From positions 1 through 64,000 of the forward strand of contig JAJYKK010000009.1 in the NCBI GenBank assembly GCA_021788645.1: 64,000 bases of DNA. The letters run 5' to 3'. The notes beneath the pieces were generated by a model, which was given only the letters and a program-made list of their open reading frames with translations, made no database searches and was not told where the DNA came from. This DNA is from Pseudomonadota bacterium (GTDB taxonomy: Bacteria; Pseudomonadota; Gammaproteobacteria; Burkholderiales; JAKAFK01). Within the stretch, counting starts at the first letter, position 1. Every line of letters starts with the position of its first letter. This document shows positions 1-7,317 of this stretch, piece by piece. The position numbers and the translations under genes are program-made.

Positions 1-250
1 GAACATTGTGGCTAATTAGGACGAGTTATGACCCATTGTTTAGCCGCACATTAGAAGTCAGCCGTAAGTGACCTCATGCAGCGTGCCCAGGGTCGCTGCC
101 CCATGCACCATCGTCTGCGCCGCGTCTTCCGGGCCACAGACACCGCGTCTGGCGGGCGCGACGCGGACCGGCGGTGCGCACGCGTCACATCTCCATCCGT
201 GATGACCCAGTATGAGCGCAAGCCCCTGGCTTCAGACATAGGGTGAGCGA

Positions 251-322
251 ATGGTTTTGGTTGATATACGGATACCGCTGGAAGTGATCAAACAGCACAT
301 CGAACAACAGAAACACGTCTAA
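251..322 (+). CDS. Small 23-residue ORF coupled to tnpB
   Basis: ATG at 251 opens a 23-codon frame (begins MVLVDIRIPL) whose stop TAA at 320-322 overlaps the ATG of tnpB at 322. The overlap suggests translational coupling, or this may be the tail of a decayed upstream gene. There is no good ribosome binding site and no recognised family. It lies between the left hairpin and tnpB, so it is inside the mobile element. It could simply be chance in a short leader. Confidence 0.25.
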   Translation: MVLVDIRIPLEVIKQHIEQQKHV

Positions 323-1720
323 TGCCTAAAGCGCAATCACCGTCATTCATCCTTGAACTGCCACTGGTGGTGCAACCGACGGCGGATCGGATCATGCTGG
401 GCCGGTTCGAGGCCGGACGGCGGCTCTATAACGCCGTGCTCGATGAGGCGTTGAAGCGATTGGGTCTGATGCGCCAGTCGAAGGCGTGGCAGGTGGCCAG
501 GTCGGCTCCCAAGGGCAAGGCGCGCAATCAGGCATTCAAGGACTGCAACACCTGCTTCGGCTTCAGCGAGTACGCCCTGCACTCGGTTGCTACGACGCAC
601 AAGAACGCCGCCGGGTTTGCCGATCGTCTCGGCGCCCACGAAACCCAGAAGATCGGAACACGCGTCTGGAAAGTTGTATCCGCGTATGCCTTCGGCGCTC
701 GCGGCCGGCCGCGGTTCAAGGGCGGCAATCGCCCGCTGCATTCGCTCGAAGGCAAGAACAACGTCACCGGCATCCGCTGGAATGCCGATACCGGCTGCGT
801 CACCTGGGGCACGCTCGCGTTGCCGGTTAAGCTGCCGACGCGGGATCAGGATCCCTATGGCCATGCTGCGCTGAAATCCGGGACGAAGTATTGCCGCATT
901 GTCTGGCGCATGGATAAAGGAACGCGGCGTTGGTTCGTGCAGCTGGTGCAGGACGGCATCGCCCCAACGAAGTATGAGTTTCTTTCTTCCGGGCTGACCG
1001 TCGGCCTCGATGTTGGGCCGAGCACAATTGCCATCGTCGGCGATGAGGCGGTTGGGCTGGAGCAGTTCGCATCCGGCGTCGTGCAGCCGTGGAACCATCA
1101 GCGTCGACTTCAACGCGCGCTGGATCGCAGCCGTAGGGCCACCCGCAAGAAGGAACACGGCGCGCTCGCCAACAAGATCCTCGGGCTGGGCAACCTGATC
1201 CAGACCGAAGCCCTGTCCTACAAGGCGTTCCAGAAGAACTACGGCCGGAGCGTCAAGGTTCGTGCGCCGGGGATGTTCATCGAACGGCTAACCCGCAAGG
1301 CTGAGAGCGCCGGCGGGAAGCTCGTCGAACTGAATACCCGACGCCTGCGTATGAGCCCGTACGACCATGTGTCTGGTACCTGCGCCAAGAAGCCGCTGTC
1401 GCAGCGTTGGCACCGCCTCGGTGGGGACAACGTCATCGTGCAGCGGGATTGCTATAGCGCCTTCCTGGCGAAGCACGCCACGGCAGACGGGCACAGTTCG
1501 TCCCGGCTCGAAGAGGGCGGGGCAGTTGCGGAACCGCTACTAGAACGCGCGGGAGTGTGCCGGCATCACCAATCGGCAAGCCGATTGCCCAAGGGCAACC
1601 CCACGGTGGCTATGCCGTCAGAGTCGATCGCGCGTAAGAAAAGGTTGGTGCGGGATCTCAATCGGGATGTTGTAGGCCGTAAGGCCGAGAGCCAGAGCGC
1701 CCCACGCATGCCTGCCTTTA

Positions 1721-1752
1721 GAACCCCCGGCTTTAGCCATGGGGAGGTTCAG
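1721..1752 (+). ncRNA. Putative 3-prime end of TnpB guide (omega) RNA
   Basis: A GAACC...GGTTC outer stem encloses CCCC...GGGG with a CTTTAG loop region. This is the typical end of the RNA scaffold of IS605-family TnpB systems, where the guide begins directly downstream. The RNA would be cut from the 3-prime part of the tnpB transcript; its 5-prime limit cannot be placed from sequence. If functional, the guide would start at about 1753. Its activity is doubtful because the tnpB itself looks damaged. Confidence 0.45.
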
Positions 1753-1782
1753 TTCTTTTTGTCTGGCCCGTCAAGCCGCCAT

Positions 1783-1810
1783 TTGACACGCCGGCAGGGC
1801 GTGCTACCAT
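1783..1810 (+). promoter_or_regulatory. Sigma70-type promoter for the TauD/TfdA gene
   Basis: TTGACA at 1783-1788 and TACCAT at 1805-1810 with a 16-base spacer. The promoter sits just outside the right end of the TnpB element and about 50 bases before the GTG start at 1862. It belongs to the host gene and not the element. Confidence 0.55.
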
Positions 1811-1861
1811 TGCGGATCTGTGGAGTTATATTTCCTGATATGCGCCAAGAGGATCGGAACC

Positions 1862-2794
1862 GTGAATACAGCCAGCACAATCGAGCAGCGCGTCATCAAC
1901 AGCCCTTTTCATCCGGACAATGACGCCCTCTATCAGGCGTGGCGCGATCACAAGCTTAAGAACTATCCCACGAGTCTCGGCGATCTGCTGGTGGAAATCG
2001 GCGATCCGCGCCGACTGACCGACAGCGAATTCGAGGCGCTGCAGCAACGATGTCTCAAGGCCAACATGGCCCTTTACGCGGGCACGACGGGGAGCGACCC
2101 CGATCCTGAAATCGCCCTGGCCATCGGGCGCCGATTCGGCCTCAAGCATCTCAACAAGAACTGGCTTGCGGACGCATCCGGGCTGACGTCGCTGACGGTG
2201 GTCGATCAAGGTGTCCGGCAGCACTATATCCCTTACACCAGCCGGGCAATCAACTGGCACACGGATGGCTACTACAACAGCGCCCATGAGCAGATCCAGG
2301 CGCTGAATCTGCATGTCGTCCAAAGGGCGGCGCAGGGCGGCGAAAATGCCCTGCTGGACCACGAGGTGGCCTACATTCTGCTGAGGGAAAAGAACCCGGA
2401 TTACATTCGCGCGCTCATGGCACCCAATGCCATGACCATTCCCGCCCGCATCGAAAACGGAAACACGGCCCGTCAGGAACGGCCGGGGCCGGTGTTCAGC
2501 ATCACCCCCGCGGGCGATCTGCATATGCGCTATACGGTGCGCGTGAACAATGTCTTTTGGGCCGAGGATCCACTGTCACGGGAAGCCTTGGCGTATCTGG
2601 AAGAAATCCTCGATAGCGATTCGCCGTACATTTTCCGAGGCCTCCTTCAACCGGGAATGGGCCTCGTCAGCAACAACGTCCTGCACGACCGCGCGGCCTT
2701 TGCCGATGATGCCGAGCACAAGCGCCACTATTATCGTGCGCGCTATTTCGATCGCCTGGGCGGGACGAGCAGCTGGCTGGGCATCGCCCGTTAA
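1862..2794 (+). CDS. TauD/TfdA-family Fe(II)/2-oxoglutarate dioxygenase
   Basis: Predicted non-haem iron oxygenase that uses 2-oxoglutarate and O2 to hydroxylate a small substrate, which cannot be named here. The protein is 310 residues. The iron-binding motif is visible as H133-x-D135 in NWHTDGYY, with the distal histidine H275 in VLHDRAAF and R277 beside it as the likely 2-oxoglutarate contact. GTG at 1862 is chosen because the promoter lies just upstream and AGAGG precedes it; a longer start at GTG 1820 would add 14 unremarkable residues. It is monocistronic, next to the TnpB element, with no metabolic neighbour to hint at the substrate. Confidence 0.8.
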   Translation: MNTASTIEQRVINSPFHPDNDALYQAWRDHKLKNYPTSLGDLLVEIGDPRRLTDSEFEALQQRCLKANMALYAGTTGSDPDPEIALAIGRRFGLKHLNKNWLADASGLTSLTVVDQGVRQHYIPYTSRAINWHTDGYYNSAHEQIQALNLHVVQRAAQGGENALLDHEVAYILLREKNPDYIRALMAPNAMTIPARIENGNTARQERPGPVFSITPAGDLHMRYTVRVNNVFWAEDPLSREALAYLEEILDSDSPYIFRGLLQPGMGLVSNNVLHDRAAFADDAEHKRHYYRARYFDRLGGTSSWLGIAR

Positions 2795-3073
2795 GGTCCA
2801 CCGGGCGAAAGGGCGTCTCAGCGGCGACAGGCGACGTCACGGCGCGCGGTGCGCGCGCCCCCGGGGCCACACCGGCATCGGCTTTCGCCTGCGCGCTTTT
2901 CCAGGCGAATGTCTCTGGGTATCGGCCGGGCCCCCCCCGTTCATGACAGGTCTGTGACACCGACCTGCGGGCGCCCATGGGGCGCATCTGTGGTAGCGCT
3001 CATTCGTTCGCAAAGGTAGAATGCGCTCACGCTGAGCGATGCACGCTGGCTCCAGACCAAAAAGGGAGTGTCC

Positions 3074-3376
3074 GTGGCCACGAAGATTCTTCTGCAGCAC
3101 CCGGTAACCGGCCTCGTAAAAACCGGCTTTTACGGATTCAGCTGGACCACGCTCTTCTTTGGCGGATGGCCCGCCCTATTCCGCGGCGATTTCCTGATGG
3201 CCTTCGTGTTCATCGTGCTCGAATATGTGACCTTTGGACTTTCCGGACTCGTCCTTGCCTTCACCTACAATAAGATCTTCACCACGAAATTAATTGAGGG
3301 GGGCTATGTTCTCGCAGGATCCGCAGGCGAGAATGCGCTCGCGGCGGCGAAGCTTGGGATTGCGCTTCCCTCATGA
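3074..3376 (+). CDS. Small conserved membrane protein, function unknown
   Basis: About 100 residues with an aromatic, hydrophobic first half (GFYGFSWTTLFFGGWPALFRGDF) followed by a clear membrane segment around LMAFVFIVLEYVTFGLSGLVLAF. It looks like the small DUF2628-like membrane proteins of Proteobacteria, but I cannot assign it firmly. GTG 3074 is preferred over GTG 3068 because GGGAG at 3064-3068 is then 5 bases away. It stands alone between the dioxygenase and tRNA-Ser. No function can be inferred from context. Confidence 0.6.
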   Translation: MATKILLQHPVTGLVKTGFYGFSWTTLFFGGWPALFRGDFLMAFVFIVLEYVTFGLSGLVLAFTYNKIFTTKLIEGGYVLAGSAGENALAAAKLGIALPS

Positions 3377-3426
3377 GGCAAGTCGGCGGCGGACCGGTCC
3401 GGCGCTCGCCGGCGGCATGAGACGAG

Positions 3427-3514
<88 letters not shown>

Positions 3515-3630
3515 GACTCCTGGGAACTTAGGCCTTGCGCCCGCTCCCCGGCGACGCATCGGTCACCGAGTCGAAACCCTGCCATGATAGCCTAAAGGAC
3601 CGCGCATCGACTAGACTCGGGAGAGGCAAG

Positions 3631-3659
3631 TTGAAACTTTCATGCCACTTCGGTAGTCT
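3631..3659 (+). promoter_or_regulatory. Candidate promoter of the Bax1-like gene
   Basis: TTGAAA at 3631-3636 and TAGTCT at 3654-3659 with a 17-base spacer, about 54 bases before the ATG at 3713. It is the best hexamer pair in this gap. Confidence 0.4.
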
Positions 3660-3712
3660 TAGCGTCAGTTCTTGCTTACGCACGTTGGCAACACAACAAA
3701 GGAGTTCTTTCA

Positions 3713-4405
3713 ATGCAACCTGACATCCGCATGATCTCACCGTCCGCGCAGTATGCGCTGGGCACGGACCGGGTGCTGCGCAATACATACACGATGCTGG
3801 GCCTGACCATGATTCCCACCGTGATCGGGGCGCTCATCGGCACCAACACGAACTTCTCGTTCATGGCGTCGCACCCCCTGCTCTTTACGCTGGGGATGTT
3901 TGCCGCCATGATGGGCTTGATCTTCGGTGTCCAGGCGAACCGCAACAGCGGGCTCGGCGTCGCCCTCCTGCTCGGATTCACGTTCGTGGCAGGGTTCTTT
4001 CTCGGACCGATCCTGCAAGTCGCGCTGCAGCTGCAAAATGGCGGCGAGCTGGTCGGCCTGTCCGCAGGCGGCACGGGCGCCATCTTCCTGACCCTCGCGG
4101 GCATCGCGACGGTCACCCGGAAGAACTTCGGGTTCCTGGGCAAGTTCCTGTTCGTCGGACTGATCCTGCTCGTCCTTGCCTCCCTGGTCAACATCTTCTT
4201 CCATGTACCCGTCGCGACATTAACCATTTCGGCGGTGGCGATCCTCCTGTTCTCCTTGTACATCCTTTATGACGTGAGTCAGATCGTGCATGGCGGCGAG
4301 ACCAATTACGTGATGGCCACGCTCGGGCTTTACCTGGACATCTACAACATCTTCATCAATCTCTTGAACATTTTGATGATGCTGTCGGGACAGCGGCGCC
4401 GCTGA
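3713..4405 (+). CDS. Bax inhibitor-1/YccA-family membrane protein
   Basis: A 230-residue integral membrane protein with about seven hydrophobic segments and a short polar C-terminus. Order and spacing fit the BI-1/YccA/YbhL family, whose members modulate membrane proteases or ion leak. In E. coli, YccA interacts with FtsH. The conserved late segment with acidic residues is seen in LYILYDVSQIVHGG and YLDIYNIFINLLNIL. The start has a strong site, AAGGAG, about 8 bases upstream. The gene is monocistronic, with its own promoter candidate and a strong terminator. Confidence 0.88.
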   Translation: MQPDIRMISPSAQYALGTDRVLRNTYTMLGLTMIPTVIGALIGTNTNFSFMASHPLLFTLGMFAAMMGLIFGVQANRNSGLGVALLLGFTFVAGFFLGPILQVALQLQNGGELVGLSAGGTGAIFLTLAGIATVTRKNFGFLGKFLFVGLILLVLASLVNIFFHVPVATLTISAVAILLFSLYILYDVSQIVHGGETNYVMATLGLYLDIYNIFINLLNILMMLSGQRRR

Positions 4406-4430
4406 TTCCCTCGCTCGATCCGGAGTCCCG

Positions 4431-4466
4431 AAGGCGCCGGCCTCACCGCTGGCGCCTTTGTCTTTT
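4431..4466 (+). terminator. Rho-independent terminator of the Bax1-like gene
   Basis: The 8-bp perfect stem AAGGCGCC (4431-4438) / GGCGCCTT (4451-4458) has a 12-base loop and is followed by the T-rich run TTTGTCTTTT. It lies 26 bases after the stop codon. Confidence 0.85.
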
Positions 4467-4498
4467 CCCTGCCCGCCTCGCCCACGGGCGATGCGACC

Positions 4499-5833
4499 TC
4501 ACCGCTCGAACCAGGCGAGCGACTCGACATGGGTCGTGTGCGGGAACATATTGGCCACCGCGGCCGCCATCAGCCGGTAGCCCTTGGTGTGCACCAGAAT
4601 GGCCGCATCGCGCGCGAGCGTGGCCGGGTTGCACGACACGTAGATGATCCTTGACGGCGCGCCTGCCGGCAGGGCCTTGACCAGTTCGACCGCACCATCG
4701 CGCGGCGGATCGATCAGCATCTTGTCGAAATACCCCAGGTCCGCGAGACTGCGTTCGGTCGTCTCGAACAGGTTGGTTGCCACGAAGGAAGCGTTGACGA
4801 TCCCGTTGCGCCGCGCATTGCTTTGAGCCCTGGCCACCAGTTCGCGGCTGCCTTCTACCCCAAGCACCTCCGCGCCCCGGCGCGCCATGGGCAGCGAGAA
4901 GTTGCCCAAGCCGCAAAAGAAGTCCCCGATCCGCTCCTGCGGCTGAGGATCCAGCAGCGCGATGGCGCGCGCAACCAGCACGCGGTTCACCGCCGCATTG
5001 ACCTGCGTGAAGTCGGTCGGGCGAAATGGCATGACCAATCCGAATTCCGGCAGCGAGTAAGACAGTTCAGGCATGCCCTCAGGATAGTAGGCATGAGCCG
5101 ACGCCGGCCCCCCGGGCTGCAGCCACCACTGGATGCCATGCTCGTCGGCAAACGCCCTGAGGAGAGGCTCATCCTCTGCAGCCAACGGCGCCAGGATGCG
5201 CAACACGAGGACCACGACCGCGTCCCCGACGGCGACCTCGATCTGCGGAATGCGCTCGCGCAGCGACAGCGCGCCAATGAGGCTGCGCAACGGGCCGATC
5301 AGGGCGGAAAGGCGCGCCGGCAGGATCGCACAGCCGCCCATGTCGGCGATGAAGCTGCTGCGCCGCTCATGGAAGCCCACCAAGACACCGCCTTTCTTGG
5401 CGACATAGCGCACCGAAAGCCTCGCCCGTTGGCGGTAATGCCACGGCAGCCCATGAATCGGGCGCAGGATGAGGTTGGGTGAGACCTTGCCGATATGCCG
5501 CAGGGCATCTTCCAGGACTCGCTGCTTGACGGCGACCTGCGCCGTCGGCTCCAGATGCTGCAGGCTGCACCCGCCGCACACCCCGAAGTGCGGGCATCGC
5601 GGCTCGACCCGGAAGGCGCTGGCCCGCCGGATATGGGCGAGCCGCGCCAGCTCGTAAGAGGCTTTCTTCTTGTAAGCGCGGTAGTCGACCTTCTCCCCCG
5701 GCAACGCATCCTCGATAAACACGACCTTGCCGTCGCAATGGGCCACGCCGCGCCCTTCCTGGTCCAGCGACTCGACCATCGCGCTGAAGATTGGAAGCGA
5801 ATCGGCCTGCGCAAAGCCTGGGGGCGGCCTCAT
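4499..5833 (-). CDS. rlmD: 23S rRNA (uracil-5-)-methyltransferase RlmD
   Basis: Methylates a single uracil of 23S rRNA (U1939 in E. coli) using S-adenosylmethionine. The 444-residue protein has an N-terminal TRAM-like region and four iron-sulfur cysteines: C80, C86 and C89 in [10 protein letters not shown], plus C168. The SAM site is [10 protein letters not shown] at 303-312, followed by LIDPPRDG and the catalytic C401 in VSCNPATL. Length and cysteine spacing match E. coli RlmD. The ATG at 5833 overlaps the TGA of the upstream exonuclease (ATGA), which decides the start and implies coupled translation. It is the last gene of the ydbH run. Confidence 0.93.
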   Translation of the reverse strand: MRPPPGFAQADSLPIFSAMVESLDQEGRGVAHCDGKVVFIEDALPGEKVDYRAYKKKASYELARLAHIRRASAFRVEPRCPHFGVCGGCSLQHLEPTAQVAVKQRVLEDALRHIGKVSPNLILRPIHGLPWHYRQRARLSVRYVAKKGGVLVGFHERRSSFIADMGGCAILPARLSALIGPLRSLIGALSLRERIPQIEVAVGDAVVVLVLRILAPLAAEDEPLLRAFADEHGIQWWLQPGGPASAHAYYPEGMPELSYSLPEFGLVMPFRPTDFTQVNAAVNRVLVARAIALLDPQPQERIGDFFCGLGNFSLPMARRGAEVLGVEGSRELVARAQSNARRNGIVNASFVATNLFETTERSLADLGYFDKMLIDPPRDGAVELVKALPAGAPSRIIYVSCNPATLARDAAILVHTKGYRLMAAAVANMFPHTTHVESLAWFER

Positions 5834-6603
5834 GCCCACGCGGCCAGAAACTCGCGCCAATGAGGTTCGGCAGACTGGCTCAGGATTTCCCTCACGAGCG
5901 CGCATTCGCGGCCATACTGCTCCGACGACAGTACGCCGCGCATGTGCTGGAACCGCAGGTAGACGAGATAGGTGTTGACCACATCCGTTTCGCAGTAATT
6001 GCGGATGGCGGGCAGCTCTCCCCGCCGAAAAGAGTCCCATACGCGCGCACCGTCCATCCCGAGCTTGCCGGGAAAGCCGATCAGCTTCGCAAGCTCGTCC
6101 AGTCCGACCGCCGCCCGCCCCTGATAAAGGGCCAGCAAATCCATCAGATCCAGATGACGGGTATGGTAACGGCTGATGTAATTATTCCACTTGAAGTCCC
6201 GGTCGTCGTCGCCCATGTCCCAATACCTGGGGGCCTGTATGCCATGGATCAGGGCGCGATAATGCAAGACCGGCAAATCGAATCCCCCCCCGTTCCAGGA
6301 CACGAGCTGGGGCGAATATTTGTCGATGCCGTCGAAGAAACGGCGGATCAGTTCCGGCTCGGGATCCTCCAGATGCCCCAAGGACCAGACTCTGAAGGCC
6401 TCGCCGTCCCGCAGGGCACAGGAGATGGCCACCACCTTATGCACATGCAGGGGCAAGAAATCCGTCCCGCTCGCCTGGCGGCGCCGCTGAAGCGCCATCT
6501 CGACAACTTCTTCAGCCGGCACTTCGGACGCGATGCCGTGGAGTTTGGCAAGCCCGGCCGCATCGGGAACCGTTTCGATGTCGAAGACCAGCAGTGGCGT
6601 CAC
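5830..6603 (-). CDS. PolB-like 3-prime-5-prime exonuclease (DEDDy)
   Basis: A predicted 3-prime-5-prime exonuclease of the family related to the proofreading domain of DNA polymerase II, but standing alone (257 residues). Exo I is FDIET with D8 and E10. Exo II is the [11 protein letters not shown] segment. Exo III is NYCETDVVN with the tyrosine-x3-aspartate of DEDDy enzymes. GTG 6603 is chosen because it overlaps the TGA of ydbL (GTGA); an earlier in-frame start would overlap ydbL by 40 bases. It sits between ydbL and rlmD. The substrate, DNA or RNA, is not known from sequence. Confidence 0.85.
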   Translation of the reverse strand: MTPLLVFDIETVPDAAGLAKLHGIASEVPAEEVVEMALQRRRQASGTDFLPLHVHKVVAISCALRDGEAFRVWSLGHLEDPEPELIRRFFDGIDKYSPQLVSWNGGGFDLPVLHYRALIHGIQAPRYWDMGDDDRDFKWNNYISRYHTRHLDLMDLLALYQGRAAVGLDELAKLIGFPGKLGMDGARVWDSFRRGELPAIRNYCETDVVNTYLVYLRFQHMRGVLSSEQYGRECALVREILSQSAEPHWREFLAAWA

Positions 6604-7040
6604 TTCTGAACCCAGGTGCCGCTTGCGTTGCGGTACCACCACCCCGGGCGTTCAAGGGCAATCCAGCGTTGCGCGAACGTCGCCTGAATGTCGCTCTCCC
6701 ACTCCGGGTGGCCATTGGCTGTCGCGATGGCTTGATAAAGCTCGCGCCGGTGCGCGTTGTCATCGGCCACCAACGCCGTGACGCGGGGCCGGTCGGGCAG
6801 CGCAACGGCGCTCAGGTCGCGTATGGCCAACAAGCCGTCGGCCGTCGGCCCCACCGTCCCGTTCTCGAAATACGGCTTCAGCTGGCGAAAGTCCGCGCGC
6901 AGCTGGTCGCGGGCCGCATCGATCCCGGGCGTGTTGACGTGGAAGTTGGGTTGCTGCGCACGCGCCACCGGCGCCAATACCAGGAACAAGGGCACGAGCA
7001 CCCACAAGAGTCCCCGTGCGTAGTCGACTCGCGCTTTCAT
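6600..7040 (-). CDS. ydbL: YdbL-family periplasmic protein (DUF1318)
   Basis: 146 residues with a typical signal peptide ending near ARA-Q at residue 28. The mature domain is DUF1318, with conserved segments GLLAIRDL and VTALVADDNAHRRELYQAIA and a WWYR..SGTWVQK tail. In E. coli, YdbL works with the bridge protein YdbH and the lipoprotein YnbE, which couple the two membranes for phospholipid transport; YdbL is thought to assist their assembly. The same three genes occur here in the same order. A site like GGAGGAGA precedes the ATG. Confidence 0.88.
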   Translation of the reverse strand: MKARVDYARGLLWVLVPLFLVLAPVARAQQPNFHVNTPGIDAARDQLRADFRQLKPYFENGTVGPTADGLLAIRDLSAVALPDRPRVTALVADDNAHRRELYQAIATANGHPEWESDIQATFAQRWIALERPGWWYRNASGTWVQK

Positions 7041-7053
7041 GGATGTCTCCTCC

Positions 7054-7266
7054 TTAATGGCCCGGTGAGGTGGGCGAGGTCGCCGGCACGGGAGGCGTCG
7101 CCGTCTTCTCGGCCGGAGGGTGCTTGCTCTGGTAGATCTGCTCGATGATCTTGTCCGCCGCCTTTTGGGCCGCCGATGCGGGAAAATAAATATTGACGGT
7201 CACGCAGGCGGACAACGTCCCCAGAATCCCCACCAGGGGAATCCAACGTCCATGCACTCTACTCAT
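7054..7266 (-). CDS. ynbE: YnbE-like outer-membrane lipoprotein
   Basis: A 70-residue lipoprotein with lipobox LGTLSAC (Cys at about 21) followed by VTVNIYFPASAAQKAADKII, the hallmark of YnbE, and a Pro/Thr-rich tail. In E. coli YnbE pairs with the C-terminus of YdbH to complete an inner-to-outer membrane bridge. ATG 7266 has GGAGG 10 bases upstream; longer in-frame starts lack this and would bury the signal sequence. It sits 51 bases after ydbH and 13 before ydbL. Confidence 0.88.
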   Translation of the reverse strand: MSRVHGRWIPLVGILGTLSACVTVNIYFPASAAQKAADKIIEQIYQSKHPPAEKTATPPVPATSPTSPGH

Positions 7267-7317
7267 CAAGAGAACCCTCCGCTCGGTCGGCTCACCTCGG
7301 GAGCCGCCGGGCATCCG

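Larger units (their letters stand above)
215..1755 (+). mobile_element. TnpB-only IS200/IS605-type element
   Basis: A tnpB-like gene is flanked by two related short hairpins. The left one lies at 223-243 and the right one at 1724-1744; they match at 17 of 21 positions and share the core GGCTT..AG.CAT.GGG. The right hairpin closely resembles the conserved 3-prime end of IS605-family elements, which is also the scaffold end of the TnpB guide RNA. No TnpA transposase is visible, so the element could move only with help from elsewhere. Boundaries are estimates: the right end is probably within 1750-1755 and the left end somewhere upstream of 223. The bases just after 1753 would serve as the guide in a functional TnpB RNA. 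Confidence 0.6.
322..1923 (+). pseudogene. tnpB: TnpB-like RNA-guided endonuclease, degenerate
   Basis: TnpB proteins are RuvC-fold nucleases guided by an RNA made from the element's right end. The three RuvC acidic residues look present: D230 in GLDVGPSTIA, E296 in IQTEALSYKAF and D376 in QRDCYSAF. The conserved KKPLSQRWH stretch is at about 356-364. The zinc finger that normally brackets this stretch is broken: only C354 remains of the first CxxC pair and the second cysteine pair is replaced by LGGDN. The frame has no stop after the RuvC domain. It runs through the right-end hairpin (codon 468) and out of the element into the next gene, so the last 140 or so residues are probably not native. 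I read it as a decaying tnpB; a repurposed variant is the alternative. Confidence 0.65.

Noticed and set aside
343-1158. Antisense ORF over tnpB
   Set aside because: No domain, opposite to a recognisable TnpB.
2852-2880. GC-rich hairpin after the dioxygenase gene
   Set aside because: No T tract follows, so it is not a terminator; the local composition makes such hairpins common.
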